Position numbers and translations under genes: made by a program. A stretch of DNA of 33,582 nucleotides from Pseudomonadota bacterium. GTDB lineage: Bacteria; Pseudomonadota; Gammaproteobacteria; Xanthomonadales; Rhodanobacteraceae. The stretch covers positions 1 to 33,582 of the forward strand of contig JAKPAN010000323.1 of NCBI GenBank assembly GCA_029779475.1, written 5' to 3'. Positions 17,255-24,477 of this stretch are shown in pieces; the first letter of the stretch is position 1; every line of letters begins with the position of its first letter. The notes beneath the pieces are model-generated. The model did not search any database, was not told the DNA's origin, and saw only the letters and a program-made list of their open reading frames with translations.

Positions 17255-19069
17255 TCAGGATGCGACTGCGCGCCGCTGCGGCTCGTTTTCGCGCGCGAGC
17301 GATTCGGCGATGCGGCGCTGCTCGGCGCGCAGGCGCTCGGGCGTGCGCGTGCCGAAAGAGTCGAGATAGCGGCCGATGTCCTCGACTTCCGCGGCCCAGC
17401 CGTCGAGGTCGACGTCGAGCAGTTCGTCGAGCGCGCCGTCGCGCAGGGCGAGCCCTTCGACGTGCAGGTCGCTTTCGCGCGGCACGAAGCCGATCGGCGT
17501 TTCCTGCGCACCGGCCTTGCCGTCGCAGCGGTCGATGATCCATTCGAGCACGCGCAGGTTGTCGCCGAAGCCGGGCCACAGGAACTTGCCGTCGGCGCCC
17601 TTGCGGAACCAGTTGACGTGGAAGATCTTCGGCAGCTTCGCGCCGGCCTTGTCGAACGACAGCCAGTGCGCGAAGTAGTCGCCGTAGTTGTATCCGCAGA
17701 ACGGCTTCATCGCCATCGAATCGCGGCGCAATACGCCGACCGCGCCGGTCGCGGCGGCGGTCGTTTCCGAACCCATCGCGGCGCCGACGAGCACGCCATG
17801 CGCCCAGTCGCGCGCTTCGAACACGAGCGGCACGAGCGACGGACGGCGTCCGCCGAACACGATCGCACTGATCGGCACGCCTTGAGCGTCTTCGGCTTTC
17901 GGCGACCAGCTCGGCGCCTGTTTCGCGGACACGGTGAAGCGCGAATTCGGATGCGCGGCGGGGCCGTTCTTCGCGTCGTACGGACGGCCTTGCCAGTCGG
18001 TCGCGGGCGCGCCTTCGTGCAGGCCTTCCCACCACGGCTGGTTGTCGGCGGTGACGGCGACGTTGGTGAAGATCGTGTCGTGCTGGATCGAGGCGAGCGC
18101 GTTCGGGTTCGTGCTCTTGTCGGTGCCGGGCGCGACGCCGAAGAAACCGGCTTCCGGATTGATCGCGTACAAACGGCCGTCTGCGCCGGGGCGCATCCAG
18201 CAGATGTCGTCGCCGATCGTCCAGACCTTCCAGCCTTTCTCGCGATAACCCTCGGGCGGAATCAGCATCGCGAGATTGGTCTTGCCGCACGCGGACGGGA
18301 ACGCCGCGGCGACGTAATGCGTTTCGCCCTGCGGATTCTCGATGCCGACGATGAGCATGTGCTCGGCGAGCCAGCCTTCGCTTTTCGCCTGGAACGAGCC
18401 GATGCGCAGCGCGTGGCATTTCTTGCCGAGCAGCGCGTTGCCGCCGTAGCCGGAACCGTACGACTTGATCGTGAGTTCTTCCGGGAAATGCATGATGAAG
18501 CGGCGCTCGGGGTCGAGTTCGCCGATCGAGTGCAGGCCTTTGACGAACGCCGGCTGCGCGCCGCGCGCGAGCGCCTCGGAGCCTTCGCACTCGATGCGTG
18601 CGAGCGCCGGCGCGCCCATGCGCGTCATCACACGCATGTTGGCGACGACGTAGGGCGAATCGGTGATCTCGACGCCGCATCGCGAGATCGGCGAATCGAT
18701 CGGGCCCATGCAGTACGGGATCACATACATCGTGCGGCCCTTCATGCAGCCCGCGAACAGCGCGTCGATCTTCTCGTGCGCCGCGGCCGGATCCATCCAG
18801 TGGTTGTTCGGGCCGGCGTCTTCCTCGTGCTTCGTGCAGACCAGCGTCAGATGTTCGACGCGCGCCACGTCCGACGGATGCGAACGATGCAGCGTGCAGC
18901 CCGGATGCGTGTCCTGGTTGAGTTCGATCAGCGTGCCGTTGGCGAGCATCTGCGCGCGCAGCGCATTGGCTTCTGCGTCGGAACCGTCGCACCAATGGAC
19001 GCGGTCGGGTTGGGTCAGACGGGCGACGTCGTCGACCCATCGGTTGAGCGCTTCGAGACGGCTTGGCAT
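17255..19069 (-). CDS. pckG: Phosphoenolpyruvate carboxykinase (GTP)
   Basis: 604 aa, typical for GTP-PEPCK. It converts oxaloacetate and GTP to PEP, GDP and CO2, the entry to gluconeogenesis. Motifs: the P-loop with hyper-reactive cysteine FPSACGKTN at about 257-265, GDDICWMRP at about 286-294, YGSGYGGNALLGKKC (substrate and Mn region), FHVNWFRKG, and FCGYNYGDYFAHWL of the nucleotide site. ATG 19069 gives the usual N-terminus (MPSRLEALNRWVDD). An upstream in-frame TTG at 19099 is less likely, and neither has a strong Shine-Dalgarno. It lies 96 bp downstream of an XRE regulator gene on the same strand. A GTP-type enzyme rather than the ATP-type PckA is usual for Xanthomonadales. Confidence 0.97.
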   Translation of the reverse strand: MPSRLEALNRWVDDVARLTQPDRVHWCDGSDAEANALRAQMLANGTLIELNQDTHPGCTLHRSHPSDVARVEHLTLVCTKHEEDAGPNNHWMDPAAAHEKIDALFAGCMKGRTMYVIPYCMGPIDSPISRCGVEITDSPYVVANMRVMTRMGAPALARIECEGSEALARGAQPAFVKGLHSIGELDPERRFIMHFPEELTIKSYGSGYGGNALLGKKCHALRIGSFQAKSEGWLAEHMLIVGIENPQGETHYVAAAFPSACGKTNLAMLIPPEGYREKGWKVWTIGDDICWMRPGADGRLYAINPEAGFFGVAPGTDKSTNPNALASIQHDTIFTNVAVTADNQPWWEGLHEGAPATDWQGRPYDAKNGPAAHPNSRFTVSAKQAPSWSPKAEDAQGVPISAIVFGGRRPSLVPLVFEARDWAHGVLVGAAMGSETTAAATGAVGVLRRDSMAMKPFCGYNYGDYFAHWLSFDKAGAKLPKIFHVNWFRKGADGKFLWPGFGDNLRVLEWIIDRCDGKAGAQETPIGFVPRESDLHVEGLALRDGALDELLDVDLDGWAAEVEDIGRYLDSFGTRTPERLRAEQRRIAESLARENEPQRRAVAS

Positions 19070-19165
19070 GGCGATTGGCGTGCGATGACGCGTGGACAAA
19101 AGGAGACAAAAACGTAGCGATGGCCTTGGGGCATTGCAAGGCAGAGTGCGGAAAACCGCGGATTT

Positions 19166-19540
19166 TCAGCGCGAATCCGAGGGGATGAGTAAGTCGAGCA
19201 GCGCGGCTCGCCGCTTCGGCGGCAATGCGCGATAGCGCAGCAGCAACGCGCGCTCCTTGCTGTCGCGCGCCGCGGGTGTGGTGTCGTCGGCGAGGTACTC
19301 ACCGCTGCTGTCACGCACGGTCGTCCCGCGCGAGGAAGCGGACGCGCCGCAGATGAGTTCGTCGAGCGAACGTTTAAGCACGATGCGCATCTGCGGCAGG
19401 ATGCGGAAACTCGGCGTTTCGCGGCCGTTTTCCCAGGCAGAGATCGACGACTTCGTGACACCGAGCGCGAAGCCCAACTGCTCCTGCGTCAAGCCGGCGG
19501 CAATCCGCGCTTCGCGAAGGCGATCGGCGAAACGCTTCAT
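19166..19540 (-). CDS. XRE family HTH transcriptional regulator
   Basis: 124 aa. The N-terminal Cro/CI-type HTH covers about 5-60: RLREARIAAGLTQEQLGFALGVTKSSISAWENGRETPSF, with SSISAWENGR as recognition helix and turn. The rest (about 62-124) is polar, with a helical end (KERALLLRYRALPPKRRAALLDLL) that may dimerise or bind another protein. ATG 19540 is preceded by AGGA. It diverges from the 19713 gene, and the shared intergenic region contains a 23-bp palindrome (19607-19629) repeated before the 21652 gene, so it is the obvious candidate repressor of both units and perhaps of itself. A longer start at 19585 is possible. Confidence 0.85.
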   Translation of the reverse strand: MKRFADRLREARIAAGLTQEQLGFALGVTKSSISAWENGRETPSFRILPQMRIVLKRSLDELICGASASSRGTTVRDSSGEYLADDTTPAARDSKERALLLRYRALPPKRRAALLDLLIPSDSR

Positions 19541-19606
19541 CGGAAAAATCCTGCGCGAAGAGGTTTTCCGACGGTATGGGTGCATCGTCCCGCTGTCGTG
19601 CTGAAA

Positions 19607-19629
19607 TTCTTGACACTTTATGTTCGGAA
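19607..19629. promoter_or_regulatory. 23-bp palindromic operator, copy 1
   Basis: The arrangement is TTC-TTG-ACAC-TTT-ATGT-TCG-GAA, an inverted repeat of TTC-N3-ACAC with one mismatch in seven paired positions. It overlaps the -35 hexamer TTGACA (19610-19615) of the 19713 gene and lies 67 bp upstream of the divergent XRE start. A second, perfect copy lies at 21570-21592. The wider 35-bp blocks (19598-19632 and 21561-21595) agree at 25 positions by my alignment. Confidence 0.7.
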
Positions 19630-19636
19630 ATACAAT
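19610..19636 (+). promoter_or_regulatory. Predicted sigma-70 promoter of the secreted-protein operon
   Basis: A perfect -35 TTGACA (19610-19615) and a -10 TACAAT (19631-19636) are separated by 15 bp, slightly short. An alternative -10, CAATAT (19633-19638), gives 17 bp. The operator covers the -35, which suits repression. The leader to ATG 19713 would be about 70 nt. Confidence 0.65.
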
Positions 19637-19712
19637 ATCCGGCGGGCGCGCGATGGGACGTGCGCATGTCGATGGAGCCTGTTCCATCGGCACGGGGGGC
19701 AGGAGAAGGCAC

Positions 19713-20546
19713 ATGGCGCAGCGTCCGCGCGCTGAAAGGTTGTCCGTTGCCGGCATGGCCGGCCTCATCGTGGCCGTCATCGCTGCCGCCGGGGCGTTCG
19801 CGCCCGATGCGACTGCGTCGACCTGGCTGGATTCGTTCCAAGCCACTTTCGATACCGCGATCCGCACGGACGGCGCCGGTGTCCTCAAGCGCGGCCAGAT
19901 TTTGGTCAAGCGCTTTCAGGCCGCACCGGCGATCGTGGATACCGGCATTCCCGCCAACGTCCAGATCGGCGCGCTGGCCATCGACGGCGATACGGTGTTC
20001 TATGCGCCGGACGCAGCTTTCAAATTCGCTGGTTTGCCGGTGACGCCGCGCGATGTCGTGCGTCGCAATGCGAATGGCACCTCGACGATCTTCCTGCGCG
20101 GCAGTGACATGGGGCTGCCTGCCAATGTGAGGCTCGACGCGCTGGCACTGTCCGGTTCGGACGTTCTTTTCAGCGTGGACGCAGCGACCAAAATCGCAGG
20201 CACGTCGGTTTCGCCAGCCGACGTGCTGCGCTGGAACGGCAGCGCGGTTTCGATCCTCTATCCGGCGCATTCGCTCGGCATCGCGGCGGGCCTGAATCTC
20301 ACCGGGCTGGAGCGGCTCGCCAACGGTGATCTGTTGATGGCATTCGATACGGCTGGCCGCGTCGCGGAGGTTTCTTTCAAGGCGGGCGAGATTCTCCGCT
20401 ACGCGCCTTCGTCGGCGAACTGGTCGCTGGCGCTGAGTCAATCGCAGCTGGGTGTCCAGTGCAGCCCCTGCAAGCTCAACGATTTCGCGGCGAGCGGCAA
20501 CCCCGACGTCATTTTCCGCAGCGGCATGGAACGGTACGAGGACTGA
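19713..20546 (+). CDS. Secreted four-repeat protein of unknown function
   Basis: 277 aa. A hydrophobic segment at about 12-35 looks like a signal peptide or anchor. Four tandem repeats of roughly 50-57 residues follow (about 43-93, 94-150, 151-206, 207-263). Each has the pattern F/L-x-x-D-x-A ... V-x-x-x-D-[VI]-[LV]-R ... LG-[IL]-x-A-x-[VL]-x-L-x-[AG]-L ... GD; the layout suggests propeller-type blades. The C-terminus is DVIFRSGMERYED, similar to DLVFRNGFD in the 14506 protein. ATG 19713 has AGGAGA (19701-19706) upstream; an in-frame ATG at 19620 lies inside the promoter and is rejected. The next gene starts one base after the stop, so the two are coupled. No enzyme motif is visible. Confidence 0.75.
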   Translation: MAQRPRAERLSVAGMAGLIVAVIAAAGAFAPDATASTWLDSFQATFDTAIRTDGAGVLKRGQILVKRFQAAPAIVDTGIPANVQIGALAIDGDTVFYAPDAAFKFAGLPVTPRDVVRRNANGTSTIFLRGSDMGLPANVRLDALALSGSDVLFSVDAATKIAGTSVSPADVLRWNGSAVSILYPAHSLGIAAGLNLTGLERLANGDLLMAFDTAGRVAEVSFKAGEILRYAPSSANWSLALSQSQLGVQCSPCKLNDFAASGNPDVIFRSGMERYED

Positions 20547-20547
20547 C

Positions 20548-21456
20548 ATGAAAACGATGCATTGGATGGTGGTTGCGGTCGGCTTGACGATGGCCGGCCT
20601 GTGTCGCGCGGGCGACGGCGCGTTCGAGATCAATCAGGCGTGCGTGGACGTTGGCTGTTTTCCGGGGGATGCGCCGGGGCTGCCGGTGACGATCACCACG
20701 TCCGGGACTTATCGCTTGAGCAGCAACCTGACCGCGCCGGATACGGCGACTGGCGGAATCGTCGTCGCGGCCAACGACGTGACGATCGACCTCAACGGAT
20801 TCAGGGTCGTCGGGCCAATCGCGTGCAGCGGGACGCCGACGACGTGCACGCCCGCGATCAGCGGAGGAGGCGCTGCCGGGATCGATGCCTGGTCCTACAA
20901 TCCGACGAATCTCGTCGTCCGGAACGGCTCGATCACGGGCATGGGAACAGGGCTTTTGCTCAGTTACGACGGGCGTGCGGAAGGCATCAAGGCGATACAG
21001 AACGGTGACGCCGGAATTCGTGCGCGCGCCGGCGCGGCAGTCGTCAATTCCACGGGCACAGCGAACGGCAAGATCGGCATCGAAGGCGGATTGATCGACG
21101 GCTGCTCGGTATCGCGCAATCCGCAATACGGTCTCGCCGTGCAGGGCGACGGCGCCGTCGTGCGCAATGTCGTCGTCCAGGGAAATACCGGATACGGGAT
21201 CTATTTGACCAGTGGCGCCAGCGTCATTGGAGCCTCCGTCAGCGGGAACGACGTCGGGATTTTCGCCAATGGCGGATCCCAGATTCTCGATTCAGTGTTC
21301 AAAAACAACACGCACGTCGCCATCACGAACACGCAGGGCACGCTGGGCGTAGCGCGTTCCACCTTCGTGGGCAACAACGGCGGCGGTTTGCAATGGGGCG
21401 GCACGATCGTCGAACTGGCGCCGAACTTGTGCGGGACATCCATGGCGTGCCCATAG
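20548..21456 (+). CDS. Secreted right-handed parallel beta-helix repeat protein
   Basis: 302 aa. The signal peptide is about 1-21 (MKTMHWMVVAVGLTMAGLCRA). An N-terminal cap-like region (TITTSGTYRLSSNLTAPD ... GIVVAANDVTIDLNGF) is typical of pectate-lyase-fold or NosD-like proteins. Repeated turns follow: NLVVRNGSITGMG, EGIKAIQNGDAGI, GCSVSRNPQYGLAVQGDGAVVRNVVVQGN, TSGASVIGASVSGN, ILDSVFKNN and ARSTFVGNNGGG. Several cysteines near both ends could form disulfides. No catalytic residues of a named polysaccharide lyase can be assigned. ATG 20548 follows the previous stop by one base, with GAGG at 20538-20541, so it forms an operon with the four-repeat protein. Confidence 0.85.
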   Translation: MKTMHWMVVAVGLTMAGLCRAGDGAFEINQACVDVGCFPGDAPGLPVTITTSGTYRLSSNLTAPDTATGGIVVAANDVTIDLNGFRVVGPIACSGTPTTCTPAISGGGAAGIDAWSYNPTNLVVRNGSITGMGTGLLLSYDGRAEGIKAIQNGDAGIRARAGAAVVNSTGTANGKIGIEGGLIDGCSVSRNPQYGLAVQGDGAVVRNVVVQGNTGYGIYLTSGASVIGASVSGNDVGIFANGGSQILDSVFKNNTHVAITNTQGTLGVARSTFVGNNGGGLQWGGTIVELAPNLCGTSMACP

Positions 21457-21569
21457 CCCGGCATCGTCGGGTCTGACGGCTGTCGGGGAGACAGCAACCC
21501 GTAATCGGCGGAAACGCGCGCGTCCCATGAACGGTTGCGCCGAATTGGCTTGTTCCGAATGTGCGGGAA

Positions 21570-21592
21570 TTCAATACACATCGTGTTCGGAA
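21570..21592. promoter_or_regulatory. 23-bp palindromic operator, copy 2 (perfect arms)
   Basis: TTC-AAT-ACAC-ATC-GTGT-TCG-GAA: both the TTC/GAA and ACAC/GTGT pairs are exact. It ends 59 bp before the predicted TTG start at 21652. An additional TTCCGAA at 21553-21559 could be a half-site. The -35 corresponding to copy 1 reads AATACA, so this promoter is weaker or differently organised. The 78-bp interval 21457-21534 contains only weak hairpins. Confidence 0.7.
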
Positions 21593-21651
21593 AAAAACAT
21601 GCGAATGGCGCGCGCGAATACGTCGCCAAAACCGCGATCGAGGTACGAGCT

Positions 21652-23706
21652 TTGGAGATTCAATCGGCAGGCATACGCCGTTCCGGCGCCATCTTTTCCG
21701 CCGTGACGTACGGTGCAGCATTCGATCTGCTCTTGATCGCCATCGTGGCGCCCCTTGCGGCGATGCTATGCCTGTCGGGATGGGGGACGGACTTTCCTTT
21801 TAGCTCCGACGGCGTGATGCCGTACATATTGTTCGACGACTTCTTCAAGCACGGCGGGCGACCCGGCGCCTGGGTTTACCCGATAGCGCCCTACTGGTTT
21901 CCGGACACGGTCCTCGCATGGGCGATCCGTTCCTTCACTTCCGACATCTTCTCTTGCGTGTTCGCCTACGCGGTTATCCAGTCCGCGTTGTTCTTGCTGC
22001 TGACGCGCTGGGTGTTCGCGTGCATTGCCAAGAGCGAAGGGTCAACGTCGGCGCGAATCATGTGGCTGTTGTGGCTTCTCGGATGGGTCGCGCTGGTTGC
22101 CGTCGGCGCACGCAATCCCGTGAGCTGGTATGCATGGCTTTATCGATACGTCTTCTATCCGAACATCCATTCGGGGACTCTGCTCGTCGCGTTGCTCGGC
22201 ATCGGTGTCTGGATCAAGGCGAGTGCTGCGCAGAGCGTGCGAGGCACCGTTGCACTGTCCTTGCTATGTTTCGCAGCCTTGATTTCCGATCAGGCGTTCG
22301 CGCTTTGGTTCATCGTACCGGCGTGCGCCGCGCTGCTCGTCCCGGGGCATGCGGCGCGCTGGCGCTGGCTCGCGGCCGGATCCATGGCGTCCGCTTTCAT
22401 TGCCTATCGCATTCTCCGATTTCTCATGCCGTCGACATTCTTCGGCGCCGCGTTGTTGCCGGAGCCGAACCTAGCCCGATCCAGCATGGAAACCATCTTT
22501 GCCGATCTATGGCAATTGCTGTCCCATGACTGGATATTTTCGCTCTATGAGGGAGCGGTATTCGCGACGCTGGCCTACTTATCGTTGATATCGTGGCGCT
22601 CGAGAAAGGTGTCCATGACATCGGACAGGATGTTTCGCCTTTCGGTGTTTCTGTTCATATCGATTGCCCTTCCCGTCATTGCATCGATCGCGCTGGGCCG
22701 TCACGCGAACTTGACTGCGTTCCGCTACTACCAGCCTTTGTGCCTTGCGGGTCTGGTGATTCCGATTGCGTTGCGTCCCTGGTTGCAACGCTTCGAACGG
22801 ACTTTGTCGGTAGCTTTGCCCGTGCTTGCCGTCGCGGTCATGATGGTCGCGGGCTACTCGTCCAAATCGTGGCCGTTCGGTTCTTTCCGGATCCCCGATG
22901 CGCGATCGGCGCAGATCGAATGCGAGCGGGGTCTCATCAGCAGATACCACGCGCGCGTGGGGTTTGCCGAGTACTGGAACACGATGTCCGTCATGGCCCG
23001 CATTCCGAAATTGACGCTCGTTCCTCTGCGCGCTTCCGATCTCCATCCAAGCACCATGCTCAATACCAATCTCGATTGGCTGTCCCCGTCCCGTCGCCCG
23101 GATGCGGGCGATATCGAGATTCTCGACGAGGGCGCGCTTGATTCCGGTCAAATGGATGCTCTCTTCGGGGCGCCTGACGAAAGAGTAGTCTGCCCGCAGT
23201 CGGCGATCCGGATCTATCGAACCAGGAATGGACGACCGAGCCTTCTCGCCAAGCTGCACGATCGTTTCGCTTGGGCAACGACCTTCCAGAGGTTTCAGGT
23301 CACGGGCGAAGTCGACGTGCCGGCTTCTGCCTGGTCGACTGATCCGAGTCTGGATCGAGGCGACGTCATCGTCGTCGCAGGGGACTATCCGAACCGGACC
23401 GAAGTGCTCTCCGTTGCGTCGGACATGAATCCCGATGCCGAGGAAATGTGGATCGACTATGAAGTCGAATCGGCTGCGCCGGATGCGGCTCTTGCGTTCG
23501 AGCTGTACGAGTTGAACGAGTCCGGTTCCCTCGTGCGTGTCCTCGGCAAAAGCAGCCTGCCTCTGGCACCCGGAAACAAACACCAGACAGTGTCCAAGTT
23601 CCGCAATCTTTCTGGCCCTTCGGAGATGCCGAAGCAGGTCGGCATGCGGGTCACGGCTTCCGGTCGCATGAAGGCGGTCATTAAGTCCATTGGTTGGCGT
23701 CGCTGA
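21652..23706 (+). CDS. Large polytopic membrane protein of unknown function with a C-terminal soluble domain
   Basis: 684 aa from TTG 21652, preceded by GAGG (21640-21643). About nine or ten hydrophobic segments fill residues ~14-402 (LLLIAIVAPLAAMLCL; AVIQSALFLLLTRWVF; IMWLLWLLGWVALVAVG; LSLLCFAALISDQAFALWFIVPACAALL; LSVALPVLAVAVMMVAGY). The first loop has S-S-D-G-V-M-P-Y and PIAPYWFPDT, a layout like GT-C-type membrane proteins with an acidic first loop, but no known glycosyltransferase family is recognised. Residues ~403-684 are soluble and probably partly beta-rich. ATA, CTA and GGA codons and a lower GC set it apart from its neighbours, a sign of transfer. In-frame ATG 21559 is an alternative start but would put the operator inside the gene. 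Confidence 0.75.
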   Translation: MEIQSAGIRRSGAIFSAVTYGAAFDLLLIAIVAPLAAMLCLSGWGTDFPFSSDGVMPYILFDDFFKHGGRPGAWVYPIAPYWFPDTVLAWAIRSFTSDIFSCVFAYAVIQSALFLLLTRWVFACIAKSEGSTSARIMWLLWLLGWVALVAVGARNPVSWYAWLYRYVFYPNIHSGTLLVALLGIGVWIKASAAQSVRGTVALSLLCFAALISDQAFALWFIVPACAALLVPGHAARWRWLAAGSMASAFIAYRILRFLMPSTFFGAALLPEPNLARSSMETIFADLWQLLSHDWIFSLYEGAVFATLAYLSLISWRSRKVSMTSDRMFRLSVFLFISIALPVIASIALGRHANLTAFRYYQPLCLAGLVIPIALRPWLQRFERTLSVALPVLAVAVMMVAGYSSKSWPFGSFRIPDARSAQIECERGLISRYHARVGFAEYWNTMSVMARIPKLTLVPLRASDLHPSTMLNTNLDWLSPSRRPDAGDIEILDEGALDSGQMDALFGAPDERVVCPQSAIRIYRTRNGRPSLLAKLHDRFAWATTFQRFQVTGEVDVPASAWSTDPSLDRGDVIVVAGDYPNRTEVLSVASDMNPDAEEMWIDYEVESAAPDAALAFELYELNESGSLVRVLGKSSLPLAPGNKHQTVSKFRNLSGPSEMPKQVGMRVTASGRMKAVIKSIGWRR

Positions 23707-23751
23707 AAGCGGGTTTCGCAGGAGCCCGTGGCGATAGCCGGCATCCCACGC

Positions 23752-24333
23752 TCACCGCGGAATCAGCGTCTCCATGAAATCCCCGATGTAATCCTCGAAT
23801 TCCTCATGCGTCATGCGCGGCTGCCCGATCTGGGCGAGTTGCACGAAACCGACGTAGGCGGAGTAGGCGAGGCGGGCGCGGTTGGCGGCGGTGTTCGCGT
23901 CGAAGCCGGCTTGGCGGAACGCGTCGGTGACGAAGTCGATGCGCCGCTGCGAGACGCGCTCGACGAGCGGCCCGATCAACGGCTGGTCGATCGCCTTGAA
24001 CAGCGCCGCGAAGATCGCATGCGACTGGCGTTTGTGGCTGACCTGGCGGATCAGTTCGCGCAGGCGTTCGCGCGGGTCGGTGACGGTCGCGGTCGGCGCG
24101 AGCACCTGCTCCTCGTCGTCGTGTTCCCAGCGTTCGATCGTGGCCTGGATCAACGCCTCGCGCGTCGGGAAATGCCAGTAGAAGCTGCCCTTGGTCACGC
24201 CGAGGCGTCGCGCGAGCGGTTCGACGGCGACCGCGGCGAGGCCGTTTTCGGCCAGCGTTTCGAGCGCGGCGCGTTCCCAGTCTGCGGCGGACAGGTGCGC
24301 TTTCGGTTCGATTTTTGTGATTTTCGTCGCCAT
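23752..24333 (-). CDS. TetR family transcriptional regulator, divergent to fadE
   Basis: 193 aa. The N-terminal HTH is at about 34-56 (VAVEPLARRLGVTKGSFYWHFPTREALIQATIERWE), with the hallmark GSFYWHF recognition helix. The C-terminal ligand domain is helical. ATG 24333 gives a short leader before the HTH. It diverges from fadE across a 144-bp intergenic region that holds a promoter and a 7-bp inverted repeat over its -10 element. By analogy with PsrA/FadR-type TetR repressors, long-chain acyl-CoA is the likely inducer; the ligand is inferred from the neighbouring gene only. Confidence 0.9.
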   Translation of the reverse strand: MATKITKIEPKAHLSAADWERAALETLAENGLAAVAVEPLARRLGVTKGSFYWHFPTREALIQATIERWEHDDEEQVLAPTATVTDPRERLRELIRQVSHKRQSHAIFAALFKAIDQPLIGPLVERVSQRRIDFVTDAFRQAGFDANTAANRARLAYSAYVGFVQLAQIGQPRMTHEEFEDYIGDFMETLIPR

Positions 24334-24394
24334 TTCCGCAGTGTGCCGCAGGCGGCGACGCGACGAAAGGCGCTCGATCCCGCGACCGTCGCGT

Positions 24395-24424
24395 TTGACA
24401 TTGCAAAAAAAGCCGTTCCATACT
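24395..24424 (+). promoter_or_regulatory. Predicted fadE promoter
   Basis: A perfect -35 TTGACA (24395-24400), an 18-bp spacer containing an A-tract, and a -10 CATACT (24419-24424, four of six). The -10 lies inside the inverted repeat at 24417-24436. Confidence 0.6.
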
Positions 24425-24436
24425 GATGCGTATGGA
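24417..24436. promoter_or_regulatory. Probable TetR operator over the fadE -10 element
   Basis: TCCATAC (24417-24423) and GTATGGA (24430-24436) are exact inverted repeats with a 6-nt spacer, giving a 20-bp site of the size TetR dimers bind. Its position over the -10 predicts repression of fadE. It differs from the GAAAC-N4-GTTTC pattern known for PsrA. Confidence 0.65.
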
Positions 24437-24477
24437 GCCGGCGCGAAGCCGGTTCGCCTGCTGCCGAGGATCCTGCA

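Noticed and set aside
19070-19099. Longer pckG start (TTG 19099)
   Set aside because: No Shine-Dalgarno, and the added residues are not part of the usual PEPCK N-terminus; ATG 19069 fits the family.
15470-19117. A 1215-codon plus-strand open frame across the sulfotransferase and pckG genes
   Set aside because: Both genes beneath it are full-length with intact motifs; the antisense product has shadow composition and no signal or fold features.
19598-21595. The shared 35-bp element read as an ECF sigma-factor promoter
   Set aside because: GAATTC and TTCGG are too close for ECF -35/-10 spacing, and the symmetric arms fit a dimeric repressor better.
21559-21651. ATG 21559 as start of the large membrane protein
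   Set aside because: It has no Shine-Dalgarno and would place the 23-bp operator inside the coding region. TTG 21652 has GAGG at proper spacing. Not fully excluded.
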